A stretch of DNA of 13,975 nucleotides. Origin: Chthoniobacterales bacterium. Its GTDB lineage: Bacteria > Verrucomicrobiota > Verrucomicrobiia > Chthoniobacterales > UBA10450. A program made the translations under genes and the position numbers. The stretch covers positions 1 through 13,975 of the forward strand of contig JACCZQ010000126.1 of the NCBI GenBank assembly GCA_013695905.1. The letters run 5' to 3'. The notes beneath the pieces were generated by a model. That model worked only from the letters and a program-made list of their open reading frames with translations. It made no database searches and was not told where the DNA came from. Positions 6,190 to 13,574 of the stretch are shown one piece after another; position 1 is the stretch's first letter, and each line of letters opens with the position of its first letter.

Positions 6190-6828
6190 TTAGACGGCAA
6201 ACGAATCGCGCACCGGGAAACTCTTTTTCGCGATCGCGCCGAGCTGGTCGAGACACTTGCTCAGGCGCGAGCTCACTGTCTTCGCATTCAGCTGCAACTC
6301 GGAGGCGATCTCCGCGTAGCTAAGGTCGCCATAATATCGCAGCTCGATGATTTCGCGGCAGGCATCACCGAGTTGATCCAGCACCGCGCGGAGCATCTGA
6401 AAACTTTCCGCAGTCTGCAGGAGCGCATCCGGTCCCGGCCGCGGCGACGGCGGATCGATGAGCAGCTCGTCACCATCCCGCGTCCCATTCAGCGACACGT
6501 GCGGCGCATTCCCGCCGCGCTTAGCTGCCACTGCTTTCGACCGAAAATCCATGGCCTTATTTGAGGCAATCCGGAGCAGCCAGGTTTGAAATGAGCTCTT
6601 CCCCTGAAACGACGAGAGATTCCGCACCAGCGACACAAACGTCTCCTGGCAGATTTCCTCCGTGTCCTCGTGGCTGAACTGCGCCGACAGCTGAAACACA
6701 AACCGCGACACAACCCCGTAATACTTGTCGAACAGCTCATCCCACGCCGCGTGAACGCCGCCGCTGCAGCGCGCGACAAGTGCCTCCTCCGTCTCCATCG
6801 GCTGCTGCAACTCCGCACTCGTGCTCAC
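6190..6828 (-). CDS. ECF-family RNA polymerase sigma factor
   Basis: This 212-aa protein of the extracytoplasmic function sigma-70 family directs RNA polymerase to a small set of promoters. Region 2 covers about 23-98 (WDELFDKYYGVVSRFVFQ, EDTEEICQETF at 54-64, FQTWLLRIASNKAMDFRS). A proline-rich linker covers about 105-140, and region 4 about 142-200 has REIIELRYYGDLSYAEIA and LNAKTVSSRLSKCLDQL as the helix-turn-helix. The start is GTG at 6826-6828, with AAGGAG two bases upstream, closer than usual; ATG at 6798 is the alternative. It is followed 11 bases later by the anti-sigma-like gene and is divergent from the VIT-VWA gene. That layout suggests it controls itself and that neighbour, though I could not pick out a shared promoter motif. 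Confidence 0.93.
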   Translation of the reverse strand: MSTSAELQQPMETEEALVARCSGGVHAAWDELFDKYYGVVSRFVFQLSAQFSHEDTEEICQETFVSLVRNLSSFQGKSSFQTWLLRIASNKAMDFRSKAVAAKRGGNAPHVSLNGTRDGDELLIDPPSPRPGPDALLQTAESFQMLRAVLDQLGDACREIIELRYYGDLSYAEIASELQLNAKTVSSRLSKCLDQLGAIAKKSFPVRDSFAV

Positions 6829-6848
6829 GTCTCCTTCATCATTTCACA

Positions 6849-6880
6849 CCCGTAGCACCAGCGCACCACAGAACTACGGG
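6849..6880. repeat. 7-bp inverted repeat upstream of the sigma gene
   Basis: CCCGTAG (6849-6855) and CTACGGG (6874-6880) are perfect inverted arms around an 18-base spacer, about 20 bases upstream of the sigma-factor GTG. It could be an operator or a leader hairpin; nothing else supports either. Confidence 0.4.
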
Positions 6881-6906
6881 CGGCGGCAACACGAAGCACC
6901 CGAACC

Positions 6907-7021
6907 CTGTCATGTCGAGCGAAGTCGAGACATCTCTAATCACTTCCGGGGTGCCTGGCGTACGCCACGCTACAAAAGCGAAGAAGATTAAGAGATTCCT
7001 CCACTTCGGTCGGAATGACAG
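6907..7021. repeat. Palindromic 115-bp repeat element (MITE/REP-like)
   Basis: The outer 31 bases form imperfect inverted arms: CTGTCATGTCGAGCGAAGTC at the left against the complement of the right end ACTTCGGTCGGAATGACAG, matching at 25 of 31 positions and perfect over the terminal 7 bases. The centre carries a perfect 12-base palindrome TGGCGTACGCCA (about 6955-6966). Elements of this wording (TCATTTCGAGCGAAGTCGAG... and reverse) are familiar to me as dispersed repeats in several environmental phyla. It fills most of the gap between the divergent sigma and VIT-VWA genes, so any promoters there must lie in or beside it. Confidence 0.75.
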
Positions 7022-7086
7022 CTGCGTCCGCGTACGAGTCGCAAAAAATCCGGGAGCATTTCCATCACACTGCCGACTAACTCCCC

Positions 7087-9324
7087 ATGAACGCAAAACT
7101 GCTCCTCGCCCTTCTCGGCTTCTTGTTGGCCCTCCTGTCGCAGGCGCACGGCCACGGCTTCATCATCATCGAGCGGCCGATCATCATCCCGCCACCGCAC
7201 GTCCCGCCGCGCCTCCTCCCCATCGAAATCCAAAGCGTCCGCGCCGACGTCAAAATCGACGGCCAGATCGCCACCACCACCATCGAGCAGGAGTTCTACA
7301 ACCCGAACCACCAGCAACTCGAAGGCACCTTCATGTTCCCGGTGCCGAAAGGCGCGCACATCGACAAATTCAGCATGGAAGTCGATGGCAAGATGACCGA
7401 CGCCGAGCTGCTCCCGGCCGACAAAGCCCGCCAGATCTACGAAGACATTGTCCGGAGCCGCCGCGATCCCGCGCTCCTCGAGTACGCCGGTCGCGATCTC
7501 TTCCGGCTCCGCATTTTCCCGCTCGAACCGCGCAGCCGCAAACCGATCAAGCTCACCTACACGCAGCTCCTCACCTCCGACGCCGGCGCGATGACCTACC
7601 TCTACCCGTTAGGCGCGGCGAAGGCCGAGGGGCAGCCGATCAAAAACTTCAGCCTCAAGCTCGATCTAAAGACGGAGCAGCCACTCGCCGCCGTCTATTC
7701 CCCGTCGCACAAAGTGGAGGTGCGACGCGACGGCGCCCATCGCGCGATCATCGGCTACGAAGCGCGCGATGAAAAACCCGACACCGATTTCCAGATCATC
7801 TACAGCTCGGAAGCGCACGCTGTCGGCCTCAGCGTCATCAGCCACAAAGCCGACGGCGACGACGGTTACTTCCTGCTCCTGGCCGCGCCCACGATCACCA
7901 ACGACAACGCCAAACCCGCGCCGAAAGATGTCGTCTTCGTCCTCGACACCTCCGGCTCCATGGCTGGCGCGAAACTCGAGCAGGCGAAGAAAGCGCTCAC
8001 CTTCTGCGTCGAGAATCTGAACGCCGAAGACCGCTTCGAGCTGGTGCGGTTCTCCACTGAAGCCGAGCCGCTCTTCGAGAAGCTTGTCGAAGCCGATGAG
8101 GCAAACCGCAAACGCGCCACCTCCTTCATCGCCGACCTGAAACCGATCGGCGGCACCGCCATCTCCGCCGCGCTCGATCGCGCCTTGAAGATGCAACCGC
8201 CGAAAACCGATCGCCCGTTCGTCGTCATCTTCCTCACCGACGGCCTCCCAACGGTCGGCACCCGCGTCCCGTCCGAGATCATCGCCGAAGTGAAGAAGAG
8301 CAGCACCGGCGCACGCATCTTCTCCTTCGGCATCGGGTCCGACGTAAACACCCAGCTGCTCGACCAGATCGCGGAGAGCACCCGCTCCTTCAGCCAATAC
8401 GTCCTCGCGAACGAAGACATCGAGCTGAAAGTTTCCAGCTTCTTCACCCGCATCAAGGAGCCGATGCTCACGAACCTGCGGCTGGAGTTCAGCGGCGGCG
8501 TCCGCACCTCGGGCATGTATCCCGCCGAGCTGCCCGACCTCTTCAAAGGCGACCAACTCGTCCTCACCGGCCGCTACACCGGGGCCGGTGAAGTGGAGGC
8601 GAAGCTCACCGGCAACGCCGCCGGCCGCGAGCAGAGCTTCACCTACAAGGTGCGCTTCGAAGAACGCCACACGTCTCAGGATTTCGTCCCGCGGCTCTGG
8701 GCCACGCGGCGTGTCGGTTTCCTGCTCGATGAAATCCGCACCCGCGGCGAGACGAAGGAATTGCGCGATGAAGCCACTGAACTCGCGCGCCGTTACGGCA
8801 TCGTCACCCCTTACACCGCCTACCTCGTCGTCGAAGACGAAGAGCGCCGCCACGTGCCGATGGCGCATCGTTCGTTGCAAAGCATGACCAGCGACAGCCG
8901 TGCGCGTGACGTGGCGGCGAGCGCCTGGAGCAGCTTCAAGTCGAAACACGAAGGCGAAGACGGCGTGGCCAACGCTCGCAGCCAGAACGCCTTCAAACGC
9001 GCCGACCTCCCCGCTCCGGCCGCGGCCGCTTCCGAGTCACTCCGCGGCGCCGGCATTGCCGCTCCCATGGCGCCAGCCGAGGCCGAGCGCCTCGCGAGCT
9101 ACACCCAGCAGGCGCGCTTCGTGAACGGCCGCGCCTTCTACCAGAACGGCAACCAATGGATCGACGCCACCGCTCAGCGCGCTACCAGGCGCCAGCAGGT
9201 GCAGTTCAACTCCGACGAATACTTCGCGCTGTTGAAAGACCATCCCGAAGCCGCCCCGTGGCTCGCGCTCGGCCAGCACGTCCTCATCGCGCTGAACGAT
9301 ACCGCCTACGAAATCATCCCGTGA
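7087..9324 (+). CDS. Exported VIT domain / von Willebrand A domain protein
   Basis: This 745-aa protein has a signal peptide (MNAKLLLALLGFLLALLSQA), a VIT domain at about 40-170 (IATTTIEQEFYNPN, LEGTFMFPVPKGAHIDKFSM, KARQIYEDIV, GRDLFRLRIFPLEP) and a VWA domain at about 281-450. The VWA domain has a complete metal-ion-dependent adhesion site: DTSGS (287-291), Thr in PIGGTAIS near 356 and Asp in FLTDGLP near 385. A following segment with LATRRVGFLL-like sequence (ATRRVGFLLDEIRTRGE) and YGIVTPYTAYLVVEDEE is standard in VIT-VWA proteins. The C-terminus has an Ala/Pro-rich linker, then FVNGRAFYQNGNQWIDATAQ. No LPXTG/PEP anchor is visible, so it is likely periplasmic or secreted. Such proteins bind other proteins at the cell surface; the partner is unknown. 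It is divergent from the sigma gene and has no clear ribosome site. Confidence 0.9.
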   Translation: MNAKLLLALLGFLLALLSQAHGHGFIIIERPIIIPPPHVPPRLLPIEIQSVRADVKIDGQIATTTIEQEFYNPNHQQLEGTFMFPVPKGAHIDKFSMEVDGKMTDAELLPADKARQIYEDIVRSRRDPALLEYAGRDLFRLRIFPLEPRSRKPIKLTYTQLLTSDAGAMTYLYPLGAAKAEGQPIKNFSLKLDLKTEQPLAAVYSPSHKVEVRRDGAHRAIIGYEARDEKPDTDFQIIYSSEAHAVGLSVISHKADGDDGYFLLLAAPTITNDNAKPAPKDVVFVLDTSGSMAGAKLEQAKKALTFCVENLNAEDRFELVRFSTEAEPLFEKLVEADEANRKRATSFIADLKPIGGTAISAALDRALKMQPPKTDRPFVVIFLTDGLPTVGTRVPSEIIAEVKKSSTGARIFSFGIGSDVNTQLLDQIAESTRSFSQYVLANEDIELKVSSFFTRIKEPMLTNLRLEFSGGVRTSGMYPAELPDLFKGDQLVLTGRYTGAGEVEAKLTGNAAGREQSFTYKVRFEERHTSQDFVPRLWATRRVGFLLDEIRTRGETKELRDEATELARRYGIVTPYTAYLVVEDEERRHVPMAHRSLQSMTSDSRARDVAASAWSSFKSKHEGEDGVANARSQNAFKRADLPAPAAAASESLRGAGIAAPMAPAEAERLASYTQQARFVNGRAFYQNGNQWIDATAQRATRRQQVQFNSDEYFALLKDHPEAAPWLALGQHVLIALNDTAYEIIP

Positions 9325-9336
9325 ACGTCGCCTTCG

Positions 9337-9473
9337 CCCTCGCCCCTACCCTCTCCCACCGGGAGAGGGAGTCTCACCCTCGTGCGCGCACAGCAGGAGC
9401 TCACGCGCTCAGACACGACTCTCCCACGCGAGAGACAGCCCTTCTCCCCTGGGGAGAAGGTTGGGATGAGGGG
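9337..9473. repeat. Hairpin-ended inverted repeat between the two VWA genes
   Basis: Both ends carry the same 21-base arm in opposite orientation (CCCTCGCCCCTACCCTCTCCC at the left and its near-complement at the right, 17 of 21). At the left each arm leads into a hairpin, CCCTCTCCC ACC GGGAGAGGG (9349-9369, 9-bp perfect stem), and at the right into CCTTCTCC CCTGG GGAGAAGG (9440-9460). The wording resembles the widely scattered CCCTCTCCC...GGGAGAGGG repeats of many genomes. It fills nearly all of the 190-base intergenic gap and could attenuate transcription into the second VWA gene. Confidence 0.75.
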
Positions 9474-9514
9474 AAAACAGAACCACGCATAACCACCCCA
9501 TTCAGAAACAAACC

Positions 9515-10648
9515 ATGAAAACGACCATCGCACTCCTCCTCACTCTCATCACCGGCTCCGCGCATTTACTGTTCGCAGAGACGCGAACCGCGCCCGAACC
9601 ACCAAAGAAACCGCGCATCGAGGTGGTGTTCGTCCTCGACACCACCGGCTCCATGAGCGGCCTCATCGAAGGCGCCAAGCAGAAGATCTGGTCGATCGCG
9701 AACGAAATGATCAGCGCCAAACCCACGCCCGACCTGAAGCTCGGCCTCATCGGCTACCGTGACAAAGGCGACGAATACGTCGTGAAATCATTCCCGATGA
9801 GCGACGACATCGACGCCCTCTACGGAGAACTGCAGAAGTTCCAGGCCGGCGGCGGCGGCGACATGCCCGAGGCGGTGAACGAAGCGCTCGACGAAGCGAT
9901 TCACAAAATGGCCTGGAGCAAAGATCGCGACGTCTTGAAGATCATCTTCCTCGTCGGCGACGCACCGCCGCACATGGATTACGAAAACGCGCCGCAATAC
10001 CCGGAGCTTTGCAAGGTTGCCGCGAAGAACGACATCATCATCAACACCGTGCAATGCGGCAGCATCGCCGAAACCACACCGGTCTGGCAGGAGATCGCGA
10101 AGTTCTCCGAAGGCAGCTACGTCGCCATCGCGCAATCGGGCAACATGGCAGTCGTCGAAACGCCGATGGATGCCGAGCTGGCAGAGCTGAACAAGCAGAT
10201 TGGCACCACCCTCATTCCCTACGGCAATCGCGAAGAACGCACCGCGGTCGGCGCCAAACAGATGGCCGCCGAGATGGCTGCACCCGCGGCTGCGGCTGAT
10301 CGATTGAGCTTCAATGCCAAAACGCGCAAAAGCGTGCAAGGCGCTGGTGAACTACTCGACGCGCTCGCGAATAACAGCGTGCAGCTGGCGGAACTCGACA
10401 AAACGAAGCTGCCGGAAGAGCTGCAGAAGCTGGAGCAGAAAGAGCTCGAGACCCGGATCACAAAAGCGCGCGAAGAACGCGTCGCGCTGCAGAAGAAGAT
10501 CGAGGCGTTAAGCGCGGAGCGTGAAGAGTTCCTCAAAGCCGAAACAAGACGCCTCGCCGCGGCTGGCAAAGGCGACAGCTTCGACAACAACGTCGCCGAA
10601 TTGATCCGCCGCCAGGCGGAGAAGAAAGGCATCAGCTACGGCCGGTAA
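9515..10648 (+). CDS. Exported von Willebrand A domain protein with C-terminal coiled coil
   Basis: This 377-aa protein has a signal peptide (MKTTIALLLTLITGSAHLLFA) and a VWA domain at about 35-225. It contains VVFVLDTTGSMSGLIEGAKQ with the metal-site Asp42, then FQAGGGGDMPEAVNEALDEA and IIFLVGDAPPH supplying later metal-site residues. The C-terminal third, about 285-345, is charged and heptad-like (EELQKLEQKELETRITKA, REERVALQKKIEAL) and predicts a coiled coil, suggesting assembly with itself or a partner. It lies downstream of the VIT-VWA gene on the same strand, separated only by a repeat, and probably works with it. No ribosome site is visible before the ATG. Function beyond protein binding cannot be assigned. 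Confidence 0.88.
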   Translation: MKTTIALLLTLITGSAHLLFAETRTAPEPPKKPRIEVVFVLDTTGSMSGLIEGAKQKIWSIANEMISAKPTPDLKLGLIGYRDKGDEYVVKSFPMSDDIDALYGELQKFQAGGGGDMPEAVNEALDEAIHKMAWSKDRDVLKIIFLVGDAPPHMDYENAPQYPELCKVAAKNDIIINTVQCGSIAETTPVWQEIAKFSEGSYVAIAQSGNMAVVETPMDAELAELNKQIGTTLIPYGNREERTAVGAKQMAAEMAAPAAAADRLSFNAKTRKSVQGAGELLDALANNSVQLAELDKTKLPEELQKLEQKELETRITKAREERVALQKKIEALSAEREEFLKAETRRLAAAGKGDSFDNNVAELIRRQAEKKGISYGR

Positions 10649-10664
10649 GATTCGCTGCAGCGCC

Positions 10665-10760
10665 CTGTAGCTGCGGCGCTATGCGCCGCACGGGTATGTG
10701 ATCCCGCTGGCACGAGCAGCCAAGCACATACCCGTGTCGCCCACAGGGCGACAGCTACAG
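10665..10760. repeat. 96-nt four-way-junction (cruciform-capable) inverted repeat
   Basis: Perfect outer arms CTGTAGCTG (10665-10673) / CAGCTACAG (10752-10760) enclose, on each side, a lateral hairpin: CGGCGC TAT GCGCCG (10674-10688) and TCGCCC ACA GGGCGA (10737-10751). Inside these a perfect 12-bp stem, CACGGGTATGTG (10689-10700) / CACATACCCGTG (10725-10736), is capped by a 24-base loop with its own GCTG/CAGC pairing. The two lateral hairpins differ in sequence but both pair perfectly. It lies between the convergent VWA and sulfite-oxidase-like genes. A partial copy of the right end, GCGACAGCTAC, repeats at 10762-10772. Confidence 0.9.
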
Positions 10761-10768
10761 AGCGACAG

Positions 10769-11827
10769 CTACCGCACCTGCACCTCGATTGGCAGCCAAT
10801 GATTGATCATATACGTGCCGTATTCCGGCACACGCTGCGCAGGTTGTGTTCTCCCCGCCGCATCTGTCGCGCGCGCCAGCAAAGTCACCGCACCCGGTTC
10901 CGCAGGCGTCTCCCATTCGAACTCCCAGAACCGCCAGGCATTCCTCACCGGCTCGCCGAGCAGCTGCGCTTCCGCCCAGCTGTCGCCGCCATCCACACTC
11001 ACCTCCACGCGCGCGACCTCATCCTCCGCAGCCCAAGCCGCACCATGCACGCGGTAAGCCGCACCTGCGGGTACCACCTCACCTGCTTCCGGCCGCGCAA
11101 TCTGCGCCTTCACCCGCATCTCGGTAAGCGGCACCAGCGTGGGCATTCCATCCCGATCTTCCCAATACGTGTAATCGATCGACTGATAGTAGCCGTGGAA
11201 CGGCTCCTCCGTCACCACGAGCCGCTGGAGCCATTTCACCGACGCCATCCCGAACCAACCCGGCACCACCGCGCGCAACGGAAATCCATGCTCCGGCGCG
11301 AGCGGCGCGCCATTCATCGCGTAGGCGAGCAGCACATCCTGCCTGGCTTTGGCAATCGGGAGGCTGCGGGCGTAATTGATCTCGTTCGGCGGCCGCGGCG
11401 GTTCCTTGATCATGCCATGATCCAGGCCTTCCAGAATCACTTCACACGCGGAGCCGTTCGCCCCCGCCCGCTCCAGCACGTCGCGCAGAAGCACACCAGC
11501 CCACTCCGCATTCCCCACCGCGCCGATATCCCACGCGACACCTTTCACCTTCGGCTGCAGATGCGAGCGCCCGTTCCCGGCACACTCCAACGTGGCTTGG
11601 ATCGTCTGCCGCGGCATCGCCTCAAGCTCCTCGAGCGACAGCTCCAGCGGTTCCGCCACTCCCTCGATGCGCAAGCGCCACACCACCGGATTGATCTCCG
11701 GCACCGGAAAATGGCAGCGGACATAAAACTTCTCGTTAGGCGTAACGAACTCCCGCAGGCTGGAGAACGGCATCTCCAGGTTGAGCGGCTCTTCCCCGCG
11801 GCTGATGAGTTCCGGCAAGGGGTTCAT
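10769..11827 (-). CDS. Sulfite-oxidase-like molybdopterin oxidoreductase
   Basis: This 352-aa protein of the sulfite oxidase family has the molybdenum-cofactor domain at about 20-235. Cys82 in TLECAGNGRS is the molybdenum ligand, and HGFPLR (180-185) and PGWFGMASVKWLQRL (189-203) line the substrate and cofactor pocket. A C-terminal Mo-co dimerisation domain follows, with VEVSVDGGDSW and WEFEWETPAEPG. There is no heme b5 domain and no Sec or Tat signal peptide, unlike most bacterial sulfite dehydrogenases, so it appears cytoplasmic unless exported with a partner. The ATG at 11825-11827 overlaps the rhodanese stop by four bases. The partner genes make sulfite to sulfate oxidation likely, but other small oxyanion or sulfoxide substrates are possible. 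Confidence 0.87.
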   Translation of the reverse strand: MNPLPELISRGEEPLNLEMPFSSLREFVTPNEKFYVRCHFPVPEINPVVWRLRIEGVAEPLELSLEELEAMPRQTIQATLECAGNGRSHLQPKVKGVAWDIGAVGNAEWAGVLLRDVLERAGANGSACEVILEGLDHGMIKEPPRPPNEINYARSLPIAKARQDVLLAYAMNGAPLAPEHGFPLRAVVPGWFGMASVKWLQRLVVTEEPFHGYYQSIDYTYWEDRDGMPTLVPLTEMRVKAQIARPEAGEVVPAGAAYRVHGAAWAAEDEVARVEVSVDGGDSWAEAQLLGEPVRNAWRFWEFEWETPAEPGAVTLLARATDAAGRTQPAQRVPEYGTYMINHWLPIEVQVR

Positions 11828-12330
11828 TGAATTGTCGCGCGCAACTTCTTCTTCAAGAGCAAACCCCACGTGCGATCGTAGGGGTGCACCTTCTCCACCT
11901 TCACCTCAGCCCGGAAGACCGGGCGGCCTTCGTTTGCCCACTGGAAGATGGAGCCTTCGAGATTCAGCACGTTTTTGTAGCCGGCGTCACGCAGCTTCTG
12001 CGCAAACCCGCCGGAACGATAACCGACCGAGCAATAGGTGACGATCGGTTGCTCCTTCGGCAGCGCGATAACCGCCGCCTCTGCATTCGGCGCCACATGC
12101 AGGGCGTTCCGCAAATGGCTCACCTCAAACTCCGCCCGCTCCCGCACATCGAGCAGCACCGGCGCGGGGCGCGTGCGGTCATTCAACCACGCCGCCAGCT
12201 CGTGCGTGCTGATCCGCGGCACGTCCGGAAACTCGCTGCGGATCTTCGCGTTGACCAGCTTCCAGCCGATCGCCTGCGCGGAGGTGGCGAGCGCAACGAG
12301 CAACACCAGAAGGAGGAAAAGGAGCTTCAC
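11824..12330 (-). CDS. Exported or membrane-anchored rhodanese domain protein
   Basis: This 168-aa protein has an N-terminal hydrophobic signal (MKLLFLLLVLLVALATSAQA) and a single rhodanese domain at about 38-140. The domain begins RISTHELAAWLND, contains VLLDVRERAEFEVSHLRNA and has the active-site loop CSVGYRSG with the persulfide-forming Cys100. Rhodaneses transfer sulfane sulfur, for example from thiosulfate or polysulfide to a thiophilic acceptor. The C-terminus is basic (LLLKKKLRA). The start is GTG at 12328-12330, overlapping the stop of the FAD-oxidoreductase gene by four bases, and the gene in turn overlaps the sulfite-oxidase-like gene by four. This tight packing implies a shared pathway. 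The active site should be in the periplasm while both neighbours lack export signals. Confidence 0.88.
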   Translation of the reverse strand: MKLLFLLLVLLVALATSAQAIGWKLVNAKIRSEFPDVPRISTHELAAWLNDRTRPAPVLLDVRERAEFEVSHLRNALHVAPNAEAAVIALPKEQPIVTYCSVGYRSGGFAQKLRDAGYKNVLNLEGSIFQWANEGRPVFRAEVKVEKVHPYDRTWGLLLKKKLRATIQ

Positions 12331-13427
12331 GTCACCTGGAATCTACCGACGAAACGGCGATCGAGCCAATCCTTCAACCAGAACGCCCACCGGCCGCGCG
12401 CCGCGAAGCCGCCGCGGGTCAGCAGACCGGTCCCGTCACCGAGATTCAAGATCAACAGGTAACGCTTCTGCGGTTTGAAAACCTGGAGCGATTCACCGCG
12501 CAGGAAGGCGAGGAGATTGCCATGCAACACCGGCGCCTGCCGCACCGCATAGACGCCGATGCGCGGCAGGCATCGCTCGCGAAAACAGACGCAATCGCCC
12601 GCGCCGAAAATCTCCGGATGCGCGGTGCATTGCAGGTGCTCGTTCACACGCAGCGAGCCATCGTCAGCACAGGGCAACCCCGACTCCCGCAGCAAAGCTG
12701 GCGCGCGGACGCCGATCGCCACCAGCAGATGATCGAAAGGTAAACACCGCCCGTCCTCCAGCTGCAGCTCGTGAGGCCGCGCCGTTTTCGCGCGCGCGCC
12801 GCAGAGCAGCTTCACGCCGAGCGAGGTAAGATAACGAGACACAAGTTCCGCTGCTTTCGGCGTGGCTTCTTCGACCAGCCGCTCGCCGGCATGGAGCACG
12901 GTGATATCCGGAGGCTCGTGCGCCGCAAGCAGATGCCAGAGGTTCGCCGCCACTTCCGCACCAGCGGCACCACCACCGGCTACGATGATCCGCCGCAGTC
13001 GGGCAGCTCCGCCGGCCGCCATCGCCTCACGGAAATCGAAGAGATTCTTGATCGGCTTAACCGGCAGGCCGAACTCCGCCGCACCCTCGATGCGTTCCAT
13101 CGGCACTTCGCTGCCGACATTGAGCGAGAGCGCGTCATACCCCACTGTGGCTCCGCTGCGCAGGTGGAGCTGGCGCGCTGCAGGGTCGATGCGCACCACT
13201 TCATCGCGGAGGAACGTCCCGCCGTTGCGCGTGATCAGCGCCTCCACATCGACCGTGTCATCGGCCGGCTCGTAGGTGCGCGAGACCATTCCCGGCCCCA
13301 TCCCGGAGTACCAGAACTGCCCCGGTGCGATCAGCGTGACGTGAACGCCAGCGGCGGCAAACTCGCGCGCGCGGCTCAGCGGATAGAGATGTGCGTGCCC
13401 GGCACCCACGAGGACAAGTCGCTTCAT
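12327..13427 (-). CDS. FAD-dependent NAD(P)H/quinone-type oxidoreductase (TIGR03169-like)
   Basis: This 366-aa flavoprotein has the two-dinucleotide-fold architecture. An FAD-binding MKRLVLVGAGHAHLYPLSRA opens the protein, a second Rossmann fold (RRIIVAGGGAAGAEVAANL) starts near 145, and GAGDCVCF near 290 contacts FAD. YSGMGPGMVSRTYEP and the C-terminal WAFWLKDWLDRRFVGRF match the family I recall as TIGR03169, often linked to selenide,water dikinase, and related to type II NADH dehydrogenases. Cysteines are all in the second half and do not show the arrangement of sulfide:quinone reductase, so that call is not made. The start is ATG at 13425-13427, where the Rossmann strand begins. It is the first gene of the three-gene operon and is divergent from tRNA-Val. 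Electron acceptor unknown. Confidence 0.85.
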   Translation of the reverse strand: MKRLVLVGAGHAHLYPLSRAREFAAAGVHVTLIAPGQFWYSGMGPGMVSRTYEPADDTVDVEALITRNGGTFLRDEVVRIDPAARQLHLRSGATVGYDALSLNVGSEVPMERIEGAAEFGLPVKPIKNLFDFREAMAAGGAARLRRIIVAGGGAAGAEVAANLWHLLAAHEPPDITVLHAGERLVEEATPKAAELVSRYLTSLGVKLLCGARAKTARPHELQLEDGRCLPFDHLLVAIGVRAPALLRESGLPCADDGSLRVNEHLQCTAHPEIFGAGDCVCFRERCLPRIGVYAVRQAPVLHGNLLAFLRGESLQVFKPQKRYLLILNLGDGTGLLTRGGFAARGRWAFWLKDWLDRRFVGRFQVT

Positions 13428-13499
13428 TTCGGCGGGATGAAGTTCATCAGCATCGCCTTGACTGATCGCCCAATGCCCGTCACTTATCACAGATTCTTC

Positions 13500-13574
13500 G
13501 CGCGGTTAGCTCAGTGGTAGAGCACCTCCCTGACACGGAGGGGGTCACAGGTTCGAAACCTGTATCGCGCACCA
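13500..13574 (+). tRNA. tRNA-Val (GAC)
   Basis: A complete cloverleaf can be drawn. The acceptor GCGCGGT pairs with ATCGCGC (one G-T wobble). The D arm is GCTC/GAGC, and the anticodon stem CCTCC/GGAGG carries loop CTGACAC, giving anticodon GAC. The T arm is ACAGG TTCGAAA CCTGT, followed by discriminator A and encoded CCA at 13572-13574. The 3' part of the gene is the left copy of a 35-nt direct repeat. Confidence 0.96.

Noticed and set aside
6829..7086. ECF-type promoter GGAAT...GCGTAC at 7012-7032
   Set aside because: The match is loose, lies at the end of the repeat element, and no second copy upstream of the sigma gene supports autoregulation.
7666..8949. 427-residue open frame on the minus strand inside the VIT-VWA gene
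   Set aside because: High GC keeps the opposite strand open; the plus-strand frame has clear VIT and VWA domains, and the antisense translation matches no family I know.
12327..13427. Sulfide:quinone reductase for the FAD oxidoreductase
   Set aside because: The N-terminal half has no cysteines where that enzyme needs them, and the motifs YSGMGPGM and LKDWLDRRF fit the TIGR03169-like family better.
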